Assembly: GCA_902762805.1 (NCBI GenBank)
Contig: CACWPQ010000024.1
Location: 1 to 40,855 of the forward strand
DNA from: an uncultured Bacteroidota bacterium
Lineage (GTDB): Bacteria; Bacteroidota; Bacteroidia; Bacteroidales; P3
Direction of reading: 5' to 3'
DNA: 40,855 nucleotides
Below, in pieces: positions 40,074 to 40,855 of this stretch (position 1 is the first letter of the stretch; each line of letters starts with the position of its first letter). A program made the translations under genes and the position numbers. Under the pieces are notes generated by a model that ran no database searches, was not told the DNA's origin, and saw nothing but the letters and a program-made list of their open reading frames with translations.

Positions 40074-40855
40074 CTGCTGGCGCTGGCCGGTGATGCGGAC
40101 GTAGTAGGCGCCGGAAGCGAGCGAGGTGACGTCGATTTCGAATTTCGAATTTTGAATTTTGAAATTTGAAATTTCGCGGCCGTTGAGGTCCACAATCGTG
40201 ACCTTGGCACCGGGCTCGAGGCCGGTGAGGGTGACGGTGGTGGTGGCGGGGTTGGGGTAGAGGCTGACGGAGGTGGCGTCGACGTCGTCGATACCTACCG
40301 TTTCCTCGAAGTTGGCCGTGAGGGTGACGTTCTCGGTGAGGATGAAGGTGTAGTTGGAGTCGGCTTCACCGTTGCTCCAGCCGGCGAAGCGGTAGCCGGG
40401 GTTGGAGGTGGCGGTGAGGGTGACCTGGGTGCCGGCGTAGTAGGTGCCGGCGCCGATGACGGTGCCGCGGGTCTGGTCGTAGTTGACGGTGACGGTGTAC
40501 TGCTCGGTGCCGCCGGCATCGGGTGTGGTGAAGGTGGCCACGGTGCTCCAGCTGGAGGTGAGGGAGGCGGAGCAGATGGAGCGGACGTAGACGTCGTAGT
40601 TGGTTTCGGAGTCGAGGCCGGCGATGGTGTAGGTGGTGGCGCCGGTGACGGTCACGCGGGTGCCGTCGCCCTGGCGGAAGCCGGAGAGGCCGTACTCAAC
40701 TTCGTAGTTGCCGGAGCCGTTGCTGGCGGGGTTCCAGGAGACGGTGGCGGTCTGGAAGGTGGTGGCGGTGGCGGTCACGCCGCTGACGGGCTGGCAGCGC
40801 TCGGTGGTGAACTGGGCGGTCTCGCTCCAGTCGCTCTGCTGCGTCTCGCTGCAGA
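40047..40855 (-). CDS. T9SS-exported protein with FnIII and InlB-like repeats, C-terminal part
   Basis: Open to the window edge; about 268 C-terminal residues are visible. They contain the end of one fibronectin type III domain (SDWSETAQFTTERC), a full FnIII domain (VTATATTFQTATVSW to WSTVATFTTPD), a divergent InlB B-repeat-like unit (YTVTVNYDQTRGTV, GYRFAGWSNGEADSNYTF, NVTLTANFEE), and a T9SS type A sorting domain (VSLYPNPATTTVTL to AVRKLIVK). The protein is exported over the outer membrane and probably attached to the surface. Its job depends on the missing N-terminus. A 7-bp repeat array codes for SNFKIQNSKFEI within the sorting domain. Confidence 0.88.
   Translation of the reverse strand, partial: CSETQQSDWSETAQFTTERCQPVSGVTATATTFQTATVSWNPASNGSGNYEVEYGLSGFRQGDGTRVTVTGATTYTIAGLDSETNYDVYVRSICSASLTSSWSTVATFTTPDAGGTEQYTVTVNYDQTRGTVIGAGTYYAGTQVTLTATSNPGYRFAGWSNGEADSNYTFILTENVTLTANFEETVGIDDVDATSVSLYPNPATTTVTLTGLEPGAKVTIVDLNGREISNFKIQNSKFEIDVTSLASGAYYVRITGQRQQAVRKLIVK
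40134..40175 (-). repeat. 7-bp tandem array (unit AATTTTG), 6 units, in the T9SS sorting domain
   Basis: GATTTCG, AATTTCG, AATTTTG twice, AAATTTG and AAATTTC. In the gene it encodes NFKIQNSKF-like residues in the variable loop between VDLNGREI and IDVTSLASGAYYVRI. The same peptide arises from the array at 18501. Confidence 0.95.

Noticed and set aside
1..40855. tRNA or rRNA genes and integrase genes
   Set aside because: Looked for along the window by eye; no cloverleaf-like segment, rRNA motif or tyrosine/serine recombinase motif was recognised.

Overview
The window looks like a chromosome piece from a member of the Bacteroidales (Bacteroidota). The evidence is type IX secretion (T9SS) C-terminal sorting domains on two proteins, a PorW/SprE-like lipoprotein, a bactofilin next to an APH-RapZ fusion, a DUF6266 protein, and repeated Bacteroidota-type promoter boxes of the form TAnnTTTG. 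Most of the window is GC-rich. About 3.25-14.55 kb is clearly AT-rich, and 14.55-17.7 kb is intermediate and mosaic.

Layout. (1) 1-3.2 kb, GC-rich core: the 3' end of a BtuF-like binding protein, a broken LTA-synthase-like gene, an FKBP-type isomerase and a lipoprotein. (2) 3.25-14.55 kb, AT-rich accessory island: a two-gene AAA ATPase plus small PD-(D/E)XK-like nuclease on the + strand, facing a - strand series made of a secreted protein, a T9SS-exported BspA-like protein, a Z1-domain helicase/endonuclease, an Mrr-like endonuclease and a PutAbiC-type membrane protein. A small membrane protein and an excisionase-like HTH protein close the island. (3) 14.54-17.7 kb, a mosaic of restriction-locus genes: the N-terminal remnant of a PLD/SNF2-type helicase, a strongly self-complementary non-coding stretch, an intact RhuM-PLD gene, a DUF1016/YhcG nuclease and the C-terminal remnant of a second RhuM gene. 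Related A-rich promoter-leader modules separate them, and an 11-12 bp TATAC array ends the region. (4) 17.7-40.9 kb, core genome in tight - strand operons: ychF-porW-bactofilin-APH/RapZ; pyrE-SUMF1-hpt-lipoprotein-AsmA-DUF4199 and perhaps a GT2 glycosyltransferase; dnaB-cyuA; SLC13 transporter-porin; arcC-arcB; and the 3' part of a T9SS-exported protein.

The core genes cover translation or ribosome quality control (YchF), replication (DnaB), purine and pyrimidine supply (Hpt, PyrE), arginine/carbamoyl-phosphate metabolism (ArcB, ArcC), cysteine breakdown (CyuA), dicarboxylate-type uptake and envelope building. Regions 2 and 3 look like a defence island.

The least expected signals are: (a) the ATPase plus PD-(D/E)XK pair; (b) six exact 7-bp-period tandem arrays, four inside open reading frames, like the heptamer STRR arrays of cyanobacteria; (c) a 73-bp palindrome-bearing element present three times just behind gene ends; (d) a nearly identical 25-bp palindrome both inside and upstream of the RhuM gene; (e) a nested inverted-repeat region of about 200 bp; and (f) three copies of a promoter-leader module separating defence-type genes. 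All functional statements come from reading the sequence; no database search was run.
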